From: Anaerolineales bacterium
GTDB lineage: Bacteria > Chloroflexota > Anaerolineae > Anaerolineales > DRMV01
Direction: 5' to 3'
DNA: 11,112 nucleotides
Assembly (NCBI GenBank): GCA_026985785.1
Contig: JALSPT010000144.1
Location: 1-11,112 of the forward strand
Positions 1 through 8,041 of this stretch are shown in pieces. The notes under the pieces are model-generated. The model was not told the DNA's origin and searched no databases. It saw only the letters and a program-made list of their open reading frames with translations. Each line of letters opens with the position of its first letter. Position 1 is the first letter of the stretch. A program made the position numbers and the translations under genes.

Positions 1-305
1 CAGTTGTCGGCCAGTTGCACCACGGCTTCAGATACACCCAGGCCGTTGACGCGTTTTTCGACGATGGCACGCGCCGTTTTCATGGCATCGTTGCCGACCT
101 GCTCGCATGGCATGTCGGCCTGCAACAATGCCTGGACGCCGCCTTGCAGGTCAAGCCCCAGGCGGGTTTGCACGGAGTGTTCAAACAGGGGTTTGTTGCC
201 AAAAGGATTGGGAATGACCACGCGGGTGGTCGAAGGGAGGTCGATGTAGATCGCCAGGGCAATCAACAGCAGGACCGGAAGCAAGTAGCGTTTGGGATTG
301 CGCAT
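1..305 (-). CDS. secD: Protein translocase subunit SecD, N-terminal part (runs off window)
   Basis: This gene encodes the first 101 residues of SecD; the rest lies beyond the left edge. SecD works with SecF in the cytoplasmic membrane and uses the proton motive force to help pull exported proteins out of the SecYEG channel. Visible features are a short basic N-terminus (MRNPKR), one hydrophobic segment at about residues 8-22, the SecD hallmark LGLDLQGG at 49-56 just after it, and RVNGLGVSE at 85-93, which matches the start of the P1 periplasmic domain. The ATG at 303-305 has a GGGAGG ribosome-binding sequence (complement of 314-319) eight bases upstream. It follows the membrane-protein gene by 54 nt on the same strand and may be co-transcribed with it. 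secF is expected next but cannot be seen. Confidence 0.93.
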   Translation of the reverse strand, partial: MRNPKRYLLPVLLLIALAIYIDLPSTTRVVIPNPFGNKPLFEHSVQTRLGLDLQGGVQALLQADMPCEQVGNDAMKTARAIVEKRVNGLGVSEAVVQLADN

Positions 306-359
306 AGAGGGAGCCTCCCAACGGGGGATTCGGCCATGCCGCAGGCATGACAAACTCCA

Positions 360-1376
360 TTATACCACCCGCCGGGCAGGCGAATCCGGTTTTGGTGTCG
401 GGAAGGCTCTCTTGGGATCGGTTGTCTCTTGTGTAAAATGCAGATACGCCAGCGTCCATGCACTTTGCAGGTAGGCTTGCAAGGTGCCCATCACGATGGC
501 GCTGACCAGCATCAAGCCCAGCAGGAGGAGAACGGCGATGCCGATGAGCGTTGCCAGGGTGGTGCCGCTGGCCTGGGCGCTTATCCCGAAGATGAGCACC
601 ACGGCAGCCATGACGAGGAGCGCGCCGGTGGCGATGCCAAAGAGCAGCCCCACGCCGATGTGGATGGCCGTCAGCAGGAGGCCTATGAGGAGAGCGTTCC
701 AGAAATGGGTTTTGAGCACTGCCCAGCCGCGGCGAAAGGCTTCCATGAGAGGCAGATCCTCCACCACCAGGGCGAGGAGGGCCATCTCGATGTAAAGTTC
801 CAGCAGCCAGATTGCAGGCACGGCGAATAGGAAGAACGGCAGCAGGCACGCGAGGCCGATGCCGTGGGTGGCGAGGGCCATTGTGAAGAAGAGCAGGCCG
901 AAGAGGAAGGACAGGGCTGCTGCACCGCCGCCCAAGAGCAGGTAGAACCCCACCGTCCGCCCGAAAAAGGGCTTGGCAAGCGTGAACAAGTCGTGAACGG
1001 AAAGACGACCTTCGCTCTTGAGGGCGGTCATGGTGCCGCGTACCAGCGCCGGATCGGCAATCGAGCGCACCATCAGGCTGATGACCAGCCAGGCCAATAG
1101 GGCCGTCAGGAGGCCTAAGGCCAGGAGCAGCCAAGTTTCCGGCGGGATGCTGGTGAGCAAGTGTGCACCGCCGGTGAGCCATTCTTGCTCGTTGGGGAGG
1201 GTAAAGGCGGGCGTTCCGTCTGGTTGCCAGCGGATGGGGATATTCACATTGAAGGTTGGGAGGCTTAGTCGGCCATACACGCCGCCCGTGCAGGCGCTGA
1301 GGAAGCCAAACAGCCATAGCGCCCGATGGCGCTTGAAAATTTGCCAGGCGCGGCCAAGGATTTCTTGGTAGGGCAT
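360..1376 (-). CDS. Uncharacterised polytopic membrane protein, 338 aa
   Basis: I do not recognise a named family, so no function is assigned. The start MPYQEILGRAWQIFKRHRALWLFGFL is a cytoplasmic or interfacial amphipathic lead followed by a first hydrophobic stretch (about 19-30). A loop of about 45 residues follows, and then five or six membrane segments at roughly 80-103, 141-168, 174-205, 226-267 (probably two) and 276-302. The tail after residue 313 is hydrophilic and rich in Pro, Lys and Arg. I chose the ATG at 1374-1376 because AGGTGA (complement of 1382-1387) lies five bases upstream; a longer in-frame start at 1430 would overlap guaA. That ribosome-binding sequence overlaps the guaA stop codon, so translation is probably coupled to guaA. 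Genes that start this way often turn up as hypothetical membrane proteins in Chloroflexota; that is recollection, not a search. Confidence 0.8.
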   Translation of the reverse strand: MPYQEILGRAWQIFKRHRALWLFGFLSACTGGVYGRLSLPTFNVNIPIRWQPDGTPAFTLPNEQEWLTGGAHLLTSIPPETWLLLALGLLTALLAWLVISLMVRSIADPALVRGTMTALKSEGRLSVHDLFTLAKPFFGRTVGFYLLLGGGAAALSFLFGLLFFTMALATHGIGLACLLPFFLFAVPAIWLLELYIEMALLALVVEDLPLMEAFRRGWAVLKTHFWNALLIGLLLTAIHIGVGLLFGIATGALLVMAAVVLIFGISAQASGTTLATLIGIAVLLLLGLMLVSAIVMGTLQAYLQSAWTLAYLHFTQETTDPKRAFPTPKPDSPARRVV

Positions 1377-1386
1377 GGTGTTCACC

Positions 1387-2940
1387 TCATTCCCATTCGA
1401 TGGTTGCCGGTGGTTTCGTGGTGATATCATACACGACTCTGTTCACCCCGTCCACCTCGTTGACGATGCGCCGAGAGACCGCCGCCAGCAGGTCGGCGGG
1501 CAGGCGCGCCCAGTCGGCGGTCATGAAGTCGTCGGTGGTCACGGCGCGCAGCACAATGGTTTCCTGGTAGGTGCGCTGGTCGCCCATCACGCCGACGGAT
1601 TTCACAGGTAGAAGCACGGCGAAAGCCTGGGAAACCTTGCCCGCAGCCTGCCCCGGGGCGGAACGCAGCAGGTCGGCGTCTTCCAGCGCCCGGGTGAAGA
1701 TGGCATCCGCGGCGCGCAGGCGCGCCAGCCGCTCCGCGGTGACCTCGCCCAAACAGCGCACGGCCAGCCCCGGCCCGGGGAAGGGCTGCCGCCAGACCAT
1801 CGCCCGCGGCAGGCCTAAGGCCTCGCCCACCCGCCGCACCTCGTCTTTGAACAGATAGCGCAGCGGTTCGACGAGGGCGAAGTCCATCTGTTCCGGCAGC
1901 CCGCCGACGTTGTGGTGGCTCTTGATGCGGTGGGCTTTGGCGCGGTCGGGGGCGCGCGATTCTACCACGTCGGGGTAAATCGTGCCCTGCACCAGAAAGC
2001 GCGGCTGCCCCAAACGGCGGGCTTCGCGCTCGAAAATGCGGATGAATTTCTCGCCGATGATGCGGCGCTTGGCTTCGGGGTCGGTCACGCCGCGCAGGGC
2101 GTGGAGGAACTCGTCGGCGGCATTCACCACCACCAGGCGGGCGTGCAGCGCGTCGCGGAAGGCGGTTTCCACCTGCTCGCGCTCGCCCTGGCGCAGCAGG
2201 CCGGTATCGACGAACACCGCGGTGAGTTGCTTGCCCACGGCGCGGTGCACCAACGCCGCCGCGACGGTGGAATCTACCCCGCCGCTGACCGCCGCGAGCA
2301 CCGGCTCGTCGCCCACCTGCTGGCGAATGCGCGCCACGCTCTCGGCGATGATGTTTTCCGGCGTCCAGGTGGGCGCGACGCCGCAGATTTCCACGGCAAA
2401 GCGGCGCAGGATGTCGCCGCCGTTGGGCGTGTGCTGCACTTCGGGGTGGAACTGCACGCCGAAGTAGCGCCGTTGCAGGTCGCCCATCGCCGCGATGGGG
2501 CTGTTGGCCGTGCGCGCCAGGGCCTCGAAGCCCTCCGGCAGGCGTTCGATGCGGTCGCCGTGGGACATCCAGACCGGGTGGCGCCCTTCGGGCAGCAGCG
2601 GGTTGGGGCGCAGCACCTCCAGTTCGGCGAGGCCATATTCCCGCCGGGGGGCGGGGTTGACCGCGCCGCCCAAGGCATGGGTGAGGGCCTGCATCCCGTA
2701 GCAGATGCCGAGCACGGGCAGGCTGCTTGCCAGCACATAGGGCGGGATTTGGGGCGCGCTGGGGGCATACACCGAGGCGGGACCGCCGGAGAGGATGAAG
2801 CCCGCCGGGTGCAGGGCGAGGACTTCTTCGGCAGGGGCGTCGTGGGGGAAGAGTTCGCTATACACCCCCTGCTCACGCACCCGCCGGGCGATGAGTTGGG
2901 CGTATTGCGAGCCGAAATCGAGCACGATGATGGGGCGCAT
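1387..2940 (-). CDS. guaA: GMP synthase (glutamine-hydrolysing)
   Basis: GuaA converts XMP, glutamine and ATP to GMP in the cytoplasm, the last step of guanine nucleotide synthesis. At 517 residues it has the usual length. The N-terminal class I glutamine amidotransferase domain (about 1-190) carries the oxyanion-strand SGGP (51-54), the nucleophile in GICYG (Cys80) and the FHPE motif (His165, Glu167). The ATP-pyrophosphatase domain begins near 195, with the P-loop SGGVDS at 219-224. The C-terminal dimerisation domain ends in the conserved KPPATIEWE. All catalytic residues are present. The ATG lies 3 nt after the xpt stop, and a GGAG ribosome-binding sequence is embedded in the end of xpt, so the two are almost certainly co-translated. 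The pairing makes sense because Xpt supplies XMP, the GuaA substrate. Confidence 0.98.
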   Translation of the reverse strand: MRPIIVLDFGSQYAQLIARRVREQGVYSELFPHDAPAEEVLALHPAGFILSGGPASVYAPSAPQIPPYVLASSLPVLGICYGMQALTHALGGAVNPAPRREYGLAELEVLRPNPLLPEGRHPVWMSHGDRIERLPEGFEALARTANSPIAAMGDLQRRYFGVQFHPEVQHTPNGGDILRRFAVEICGVAPTWTPENIIAESVARIRQQVGDEPVLAAVSGGVDSTVAAALVHRAVGKQLTAVFVDTGLLRQGEREQVETAFRDALHARLVVVNAADEFLHALRGVTDPEAKRRIIGEKFIRIFEREARRLGQPRFLVQGTIYPDVVESRAPDRAKAHRIKSHHNVGGLPEQMDFALVEPLRYLFKDEVRRVGEALGLPRAMVWRQPFPGPGLAVRCLGEVTAERLARLRAADAIFTRALEDADLLRSAPGQAAGKVSQAFAVLLPVKSVGVMGDQRTYQETIVLRAVTTDDFMTADWARLPADLLAAVSRRIVNEVDGVNRVVYDITTKPPATIEWE

Positions 2941-2943
2941 GGC

Positions 2944-3519
2944 TTACTCCGCGAACTCGATGCGTCCATCGTCGTGCAGGGCGCTGATGCGCGCTAAGGC
3001 TTCGATTGGCACGCCCAACGATGCCAGTTTGGCGCGCCCGCCCTCAAAAGTCTTTTCGATCAGCGCACCGATGCCCACGACCTCGGCCTGGGCGGCCTGC
3101 ACTAAGCGCACCAGCCCTAAAATGGTTTCGCCGGAGGCCAAAAAGTCGTCGATGATGAGGATGCGTTCGCCGGCGCGCAGGTATTCGGGCGAGACCATCA
3201 GTTCCACCTCGCGGCCTTTGGTGTGGGAAGGCGTGAGGGTGAGGAAAATCTGGTCGGGCATGGTGACCGGGCGGTGTTTGCGGGCGAAGACCACCGGGAC
3301 GCGAAGGTAATAGCCGGTGGCTAAGGCGGGCGCAATGCCGGAGATTTCGGCGGTGAAGACTTTTTCGGGGCGCGTGGGGGCAAAACGGCGGGCAAGTTCC
3401 TGCCCGCAGGCCATCATCAGGCCGGCGTCCACCTGGTGGTTGATGAAGGCGTCGACTTTGAGGATGCCGCCGCCGAGGTAGCGGCCATCTTTGAGGATGC
3501 GTTCTTTCAGCAGATGCAT
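2944..3519 (-). CDS. xpt: Xanthine phosphoribosyltransferase
   Basis: Xpt is a cytoplasmic purine-salvage enzyme that joins xanthine to PRPP to give XMP and pyrophosphate. The 191 residues match the length of the Bacillus-type enzyme. The N-terminal signature ILKVDAFINHQVD (19-31) is diagnostic for Xpt within type I phosphoribosyltransferases. SGIAPALATG (60-69) and VPVVFARKH (74-82) form the core, and ILIIDDFLASGET (120-132) is the PRPP-binding loop with the acidic pair Asp124-Asp125. An AGGAGG ribosome-binding sequence lies eight bases before the ATG. The gene is directly followed by guaA, giving a xanthine to XMP to GMP route in one transcript. It could also accept guanine or hypoxanthine weakly, but the sequence favours xanthine. 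Confidence 0.95.
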   Translation of the reverse strand: MHLLKERILKDGRYLGGGILKVDAFINHQVDAGLMMACGQELARRFAPTRPEKVFTAEISGIAPALATGYYLRVPVVFARKHRPVTMPDQIFLTLTPSHTKGREVELMVSPEYLRAGERILIIDDFLASGETILGLVRLVQAAQAEVVGIGALIEKTFEGGRAKLASLGVPIEALARISALHDDGRIEFAE

Positions 3520-3527
3520 GGATTATG

Positions 3528-3533
3528 CCTCCT
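3528..3533 (-). promoter_or_regulatory. Strong ribosome-binding site of xpt
   Basis: The minus strand reads AGGAGG eight nucleotides before the xpt ATG. It supports the chosen xpt start and suggests efficient independent initiation after the 102-nt gap. Confidence 0.8.
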
Positions 3534-3573
3534 GGGGGCGCGGGGGACTTGTCAGACCTTTGGAGATGGCAAA

Positions 3574-3593
3574 CGCCGCGGCAAGCCGCGGCG
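3574..3593 (-). terminator. Perfect 9-bp GC hairpin between kinase gene and xpt
   Basis: CGCCGCGGC and GCCGCGGCG are exact reverse complements separated by two bases, so the practical hairpin has about 8 bp and a four-base loop. On the minus-strand transcript it is followed by only three U residues and then GCC, which is poor for a classical intrinsic terminator. It lies 29 nt after the kinase stop codon and 54 nt before xpt. It could partly terminate the gyrB-kinase transcript, stabilise an RNA end, or separate expression of the upstream and downstream genes. I see the hairpin directly; its role is inference. Confidence 0.5.
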
Positions 3594-3621
3594 CAGGACG
3601 AAGGGCGAGGGGTGTGAGGCG

Positions 3622-5829
3622 CTATGGCCGCGGACGCCAGGCAGGGTCGAAGTCGCGTTCACCGGAAGCGGTCACCTGGATGACCTCGGAGCCATCGATG
3701 GGCGTGAGGTAGATGTCGTGGTTGGTGGCATTTTTCCAGCCCTCGAAGGCCAACCATCGCCCATCAGGTGAAGCCGTTGCTTCGCCTGAGGCCAGTTCCG
3801 GCAACAGGATGGGGGTTTCACGCAAGCCGTTTTGACTGAGCAGGCTTTTGACCAAGTAGGGGATGGGGTTGTCGGGGGCAATTTGGGTGTAAATCAACAC
3901 CTGGCCGTTGCCCGCCCATAGGGGATGGCTGTTGCGGCGGCTTCCGCTGTGCGAGAAGCCTTTTGCTTCACCCGGCGTGCCGCTTTGAGGGTCGAAGGGG
4001 AGCAGCCAGATGCGGTGGGTGCTCAAATCGGTGTACGCCAATAGACGGCCATCGGGCGACCAGGCGGGCTGGGCCGTGTCGTTCGCGGTCAGGGGGGTGA
4101 TGGCGTGGTTGCTCAGCGTAAGCAGATAAATCCGTGGAGTGCCTTCGTGTTGGCTGGTAAAGGCCAGGTAGCGTCCGTCGGGTGAAAAGGCGGGGTCGTA
4201 GCCTCCCCAATCGGGAGGGACGAGCTCGTCCACGGTGCCGGTTTCCAGGTGGAGGAGGTAGATTTGAGCGTTGTGGTAGGTGGTCTGGTTGTTCTTGCAG
4301 GGCGCTGTGAAGGCCAGGGAGCGCCCATCGGGAGCCCAGGCCGGTTGGCAGGCGCCGCCGGGGCGGTGGATGAGTTGTTGGAGCAGATGCCCCTCGGTGT
4401 CGGCCAGCCAAATCTGTGCGCCTTGCTCTTCTGCTATGGCAAAAGCCAGTTCGCCGCTTCCACCCAAGGGGGTGGGTTGGGGCGTGGGCGTGATGGTGGG
4501 CGAAGGGGTAAAGGTGGCGGTGGCCGTGGGCGAGGCGGTTGCCGTGGGGGGTGGGCTTGGGGAGGGTGTGGGGCTGGTCTGCGCTGTGGGGAGCAGAGTC
4601 GTGGGAAGGGGCGTGTTGGTTGCCGCAGCGAGGTGAAGGGCCGCCGCCCCGGTAGGAAGATAAGGCGCGACGCGGGTCATACTCCAACTTGCAGCCTGAA
4701 AGCTCCATCTTTTGCCTTGTTCCACAGTAGCGTGCAGGCTGGCAGAGTCGAGGCGATACCACCCTGCCAGCAGAGCGAGGATAAGCGCCATCCAGAGGGC
4801 GACCCGCAGTTTGCGGCGGCCTGAGGCGGGCTGGGGAGGTTCGGGTTCGCCTTCGCCTGCGGCAGACGCTGGCGGCTCCGTTGGGGGTTGCCCTGGGGGA
4901 GGCGGGACGGGTTTGGAAGTTTCCCTCTCGGGTCGAGGCCTGGTGCTGCGCCAAGCGCCCAGGGCTGGGGCAGGGGCGATCTTCCATTGGTGGTCCTGGA
5001 GGTGTTGCTGTTGGTTGGGGACGAGGTCGAGGCTGAGTAGCGCCTGCTTCATCTCGGTGGCGGAGCGGAAACGGTCGCCGGGTTGGAGCGCCATTGCCGT
5101 GGTGATGATACTGGCAAGCGGGGTAGGCACCTCAGGGTTGCATTCGTCCACCGGACGGATTTCGGCCTGATCGAGGGCGCGCTCGAAGGCGTCGGGTGGG
5201 GGTTCACCACAGAGAGCCATGTAGAGGGTGGCGCCGAGGCTGTAAATGTCGGAGTGGGGGGCGGTGTGCGAGGTGCCGTATTGTTCTGGTGGAGAAAAGC
5301 CTGGCGTGACGGCCTGGGCACCCGTTACGGTGCGTTGGTCGCCGCCGCCGATTTTGGCCAGGCCGAAATCTACCAAAAAAACGTGCCCTTCCGGTGTGAT
5401 ACGGACGTTGCCGGGCTTGATATCCCGGTGGACGACGGGGGGCGTCTGGGCGTGCAGATATTCCAGCGCGTCGCAAAGCGCCACGCCGATGGTGACGGCT
5501 TCCGCGACCGGGATTTTACCCTCCCGTTCGATGCGCGTTTTGAGGTCTTCCCCCTGGATGTAGTCCATCACCAGGTATTGTCCCTGGTTTTCAATGACGA
5601 AGTAATCGGTGACCCGCGGTAGGTTGGGGTGGCGCAGGCTGGCGAGCAGGCGGGCTTCCTGGCGGAATTGCTCGGCGTACCCCTCGGATGTGAACAGGTT
5701 TTCTTTGATGGCGACTTCGACGTTGAGGGTTGTGTCGAGGGCGTGATAAACGGCACCCATTCCTCCCTGGCCGAGAATAGATAGAATCTGATAGCGTCCG
5801 TGGAGGATGTCACCAGGTTGGAGGCTCAT
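3622..5829 (-). CDS. Membrane Ser/Thr protein kinase with extracytoplasmic TolB-like beta-propeller
   Basis: The 735-residue protein has three parts. Residues 12-268 form a Hanks-type kinase with all key residues: glycine loop GQGGMGAVY (20-28), Lys42 in VAIK, Glu58 in helix C, HRDIKPGN (134-141) and DFG (154-156), with SPPE (179-182) in the APE position. A Pro/Glu-rich cytoplasmic linker (about 284-338) leads to a single membrane segment (341-357). A Pro/Thr/Ser-rich stalk (about 403-456) then carries a propeller with PD40/TolB-like blade motifs of the type WSPDGRxLAYT near 497, 547, 589, 636 (degenerate) and 684, plus a partial one at the C-terminus. This is a receptor kinase layout: outer binding domain, inner catalytic domain. 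The ligand is unknown. The start at 5829 avoids a long overlap with gyrB, but no Shine-Dalgarno sequence precedes it. Targets cannot be read from the sequence. Confidence 0.93.
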   Translation of the reverse strand: MSLQPGDILHGRYQILSILGQGGMGAVYHALDTTLNVEVAIKENLFTSEGYAEQFRQEARLLASLRHPNLPRVTDYFVIENQGQYLVMDYIQGEDLKTRIEREGKIPVAEAVTIGVALCDALEYLHAQTPPVVHRDIKPGNVRITPEGHVFLVDFGLAKIGGGDQRTVTGAQAVTPGFSPPEQYGTSHTAPHSDIYSLGATLYMALCGEPPPDAFERALDQAEIRPVDECNPEVPTPLASIITTAMALQPGDRFRSATEMKQALLSLDLVPNQQQHLQDHQWKIAPAPALGAWRSTRPRPERETSKPVPPPPGQPPTEPPASAAGEGEPEPPQPASGRRKLRVALWMALILALLAGWYRLDSASLHATVEQGKRWSFQAASWSMTRVAPYLPTGAAALHLAAATNTPLPTTLLPTAQTSPTPSPSPPPTATASPTATATFTPSPTITPTPQPTPLGGSGELAFAIAEEQGAQIWLADTEGHLLQQLIHRPGGACQPAWAPDGRSLAFTAPCKNNQTTYHNAQIYLLHLETGTVDELVPPDWGGYDPAFSPDGRYLAFTSQHEGTPRIYLLTLSNHAITPLTANDTAQPAWSPDGRLLAYTDLSTHRIWLLPFDPQSGTPGEAKGFSHSGSRRNSHPLWAGNGQVLIYTQIAPDNPIPYLVKSLLSQNGLRETPILLPELASGEATASPDGRWLAFEGWKNATNHDIYLTPIDGSEVIQVTASGERDFDPAWRPRP
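4468..4488 (+). other. G-quadruplex-type motif in kinase stalk coding region (template strand)
   Basis: On the plus strand, four G-runs (5, 3, 4 and 3 bases) are separated by loops of 1, 2 and 3 bases. It encodes proline/threonine-rich residues of about 448-454 of the kinase stalk, so part of it follows from CCC and ACC codons. The plus strand is the template strand for this gene, so a folded structure would lie in the path of RNA polymerase. The motif is plain in the sequence; folding in the cell is inference. Confidence 0.55.
4546..4573 (+). other. Second G-quadruplex-type motif, five G-runs
   Basis: Five runs of G (6, 3, 4, 3 and 4 bases) occur on the plus strand with loops of 1, 3, 1 and 3 bases. 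This is denser than the motif at 4468. It codes for about residues 419-428 of the kinase's extracytoplasmic low-complexity stalk, again on the template strand. Confidence 0.6.
4883..4911 (+). other. Third G-quadruplex-type motif, cytoplasmic linker of kinase
   Basis: Four G-runs (5, 5, 3 and 3 bases) with loops of 7, 4 and 2 bases lie on the plus strand. They correspond to about residues 307-316, the proline cluster before the membrane segment. The longer loops make it weaker than the other two. Confidence 0.45.
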
Positions 5830-5842
5830 GATGGTGGGGAGG

Positions 5843-7756
<1,914 letters not shown>

Positions 7757-7761
7757 GAGAA

Positions 7762-7766
7762 CCTCC
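7762..7766 (-). promoter_or_regulatory. Ribosome-binding site that decides the gyrB start
   Basis: The minus strand reads GGAGG with five bases between it and a GTG codon. No comparable sequence precedes the alternative ATG at 7795, so the GTG is the better start. Confidence 0.7.
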
Positions 7767-7785
7767 AGAAGAACGTTCGGCCTCA

Positions 7786-7791
7786 ATTCTA
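7786..7791 (-). promoter_or_regulatory. Possible -10 box for gyrB
   Basis: The minus strand has TAGAAT about 30 nt before the gyrB GTG. I found no convincing -35 box at the right distance. If it is real, transcription would start near 7779, downstream of the alternative ATG, which supports the GTG start. This is a weak call. Confidence 0.25.
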
Positions 7792-7900
7792 CCATAGGGT
7801 GAGGTTAATCTATGGCATGAGAGCTGCTGAAGCACTGCAGGACGCCTTGGCCGGGAACATAAAATTTCCGTAAACAAACGAGGGCGAAAGAGGGCTATCC

Positions 7901-7930
7901 TTGACCGTGCCTTTTCTTCTGTTGTAAAAT
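7901..7930 (+). promoter_or_regulatory. Sigma-70-type promoter of the liv transport operon
   Basis: TTGACC (7901-7906) and TAAAAT (7925-7930) are separated by 18 bases and each differs by one base from consensus. An A/T-rich patch lies further upstream at about 7859-7879. The predicted start site is near 7937, leaving a leader of about 105 nt before the binding-protein ATG. No other promoter of this quality faces right in the divergent region. Confidence 0.7.
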
Positions 7931-7936
7931 CAACCT

Positions 7937-7959
7937 ACAAGTGCGCTTAGCGCACTTGT
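7937..7959 (+). promoter_or_regulatory. Perfect 10-bp inverted repeat at the predicted transcription start
   Basis: ACAAGTGCGC and GCGCACTTGT are exact reverse complements around the three-base loop TTA. The repeat begins six to seven bases after the -10 box, almost exactly where the RNA should start. As DNA it could be an operator for a dimeric repressor that blocks the promoter. As RNA it would be a 5'-terminal hairpin that protects the message from decay. The symmetry is directly visible; which role applies is open. Confidence 0.6.
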
Positions 7960-8001
7960 GAAGCATGCGAAGGGATGTGGAAGTGTTCCTCGCAGAGCTT
8001 C
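7960..8001 (+). promoter_or_regulatory. Foldable leader segment upstream of the binding-protein gene
   Basis: GAAGC and TGCG (7960-7969, one-base bulge) can pair with CGCA and GCTTC (7991-8001, two-base bulge), enclosing a small GGAA/TTCC hairpin (7979-7989). Together with the repeat just upstream, this gives a two-hairpin leader. It matches no riboswitch class I know, and such pairings can occur by chance. The Shine-Dalgarno sequence (about 8029-8037) lies outside the fold and would be exposed. Confidence 0.3.
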
Positions 8002-8028
8002 TTGTTTATTCCCAATCCGTACGATGTA

Positions 8029-8037
8029 AGGAGGAGG
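8029..8037 (+). promoter_or_regulatory. Strong ribosome-binding site of the substrate-binding protein
   Basis: AGGAGGAGG lies four to ten bases before the ATG at 8042, depending on the register used. This is one of the strongest initiation signals in the window, in line with the high demand for the binding protein relative to its permeases. Confidence 0.75.
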
Positions 8038-8041
8038 AAGT

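Noticed and set aside
335..349. A 6-bp hairpin (CATGCC/GGCATG) between the membrane-protein gene and secD
   Set aside because: The stem is short, no U-tract follows, and the secD ribosome-binding site comes soon after, so a terminator role is unsupported.
1912..2997. A 361-codon open frame on the plus strand opposite guaA and the end of xpt
   Set aside because: It is antisense to two unmistakable enzymes. The His/Arg/Gly-rich translation lacks any domain, and it has no ribosome-binding site or promoter.
3520..3621. A purine riboswitch before xpt
   Set aside because: I could not find the conserved three-way-junction and loop sequences of the guanine/adenine aptamer. The gap is dominated by one GC hairpin.
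3968..4987. A 339-codon open frame on the minus strand overlapping the kinase gene in another frame
   Set aside because: The kinase frame explains the region, with its membrane segment and propeller blades. The alternative is Arg/Pro/His-rich without structure.
7757..7795. An ATG start for gyrB at 7795
   Set aside because: It has no good ribosome-binding site, and the 13 added residues include the translated Shine-Dalgarno sequence of the GTG start.
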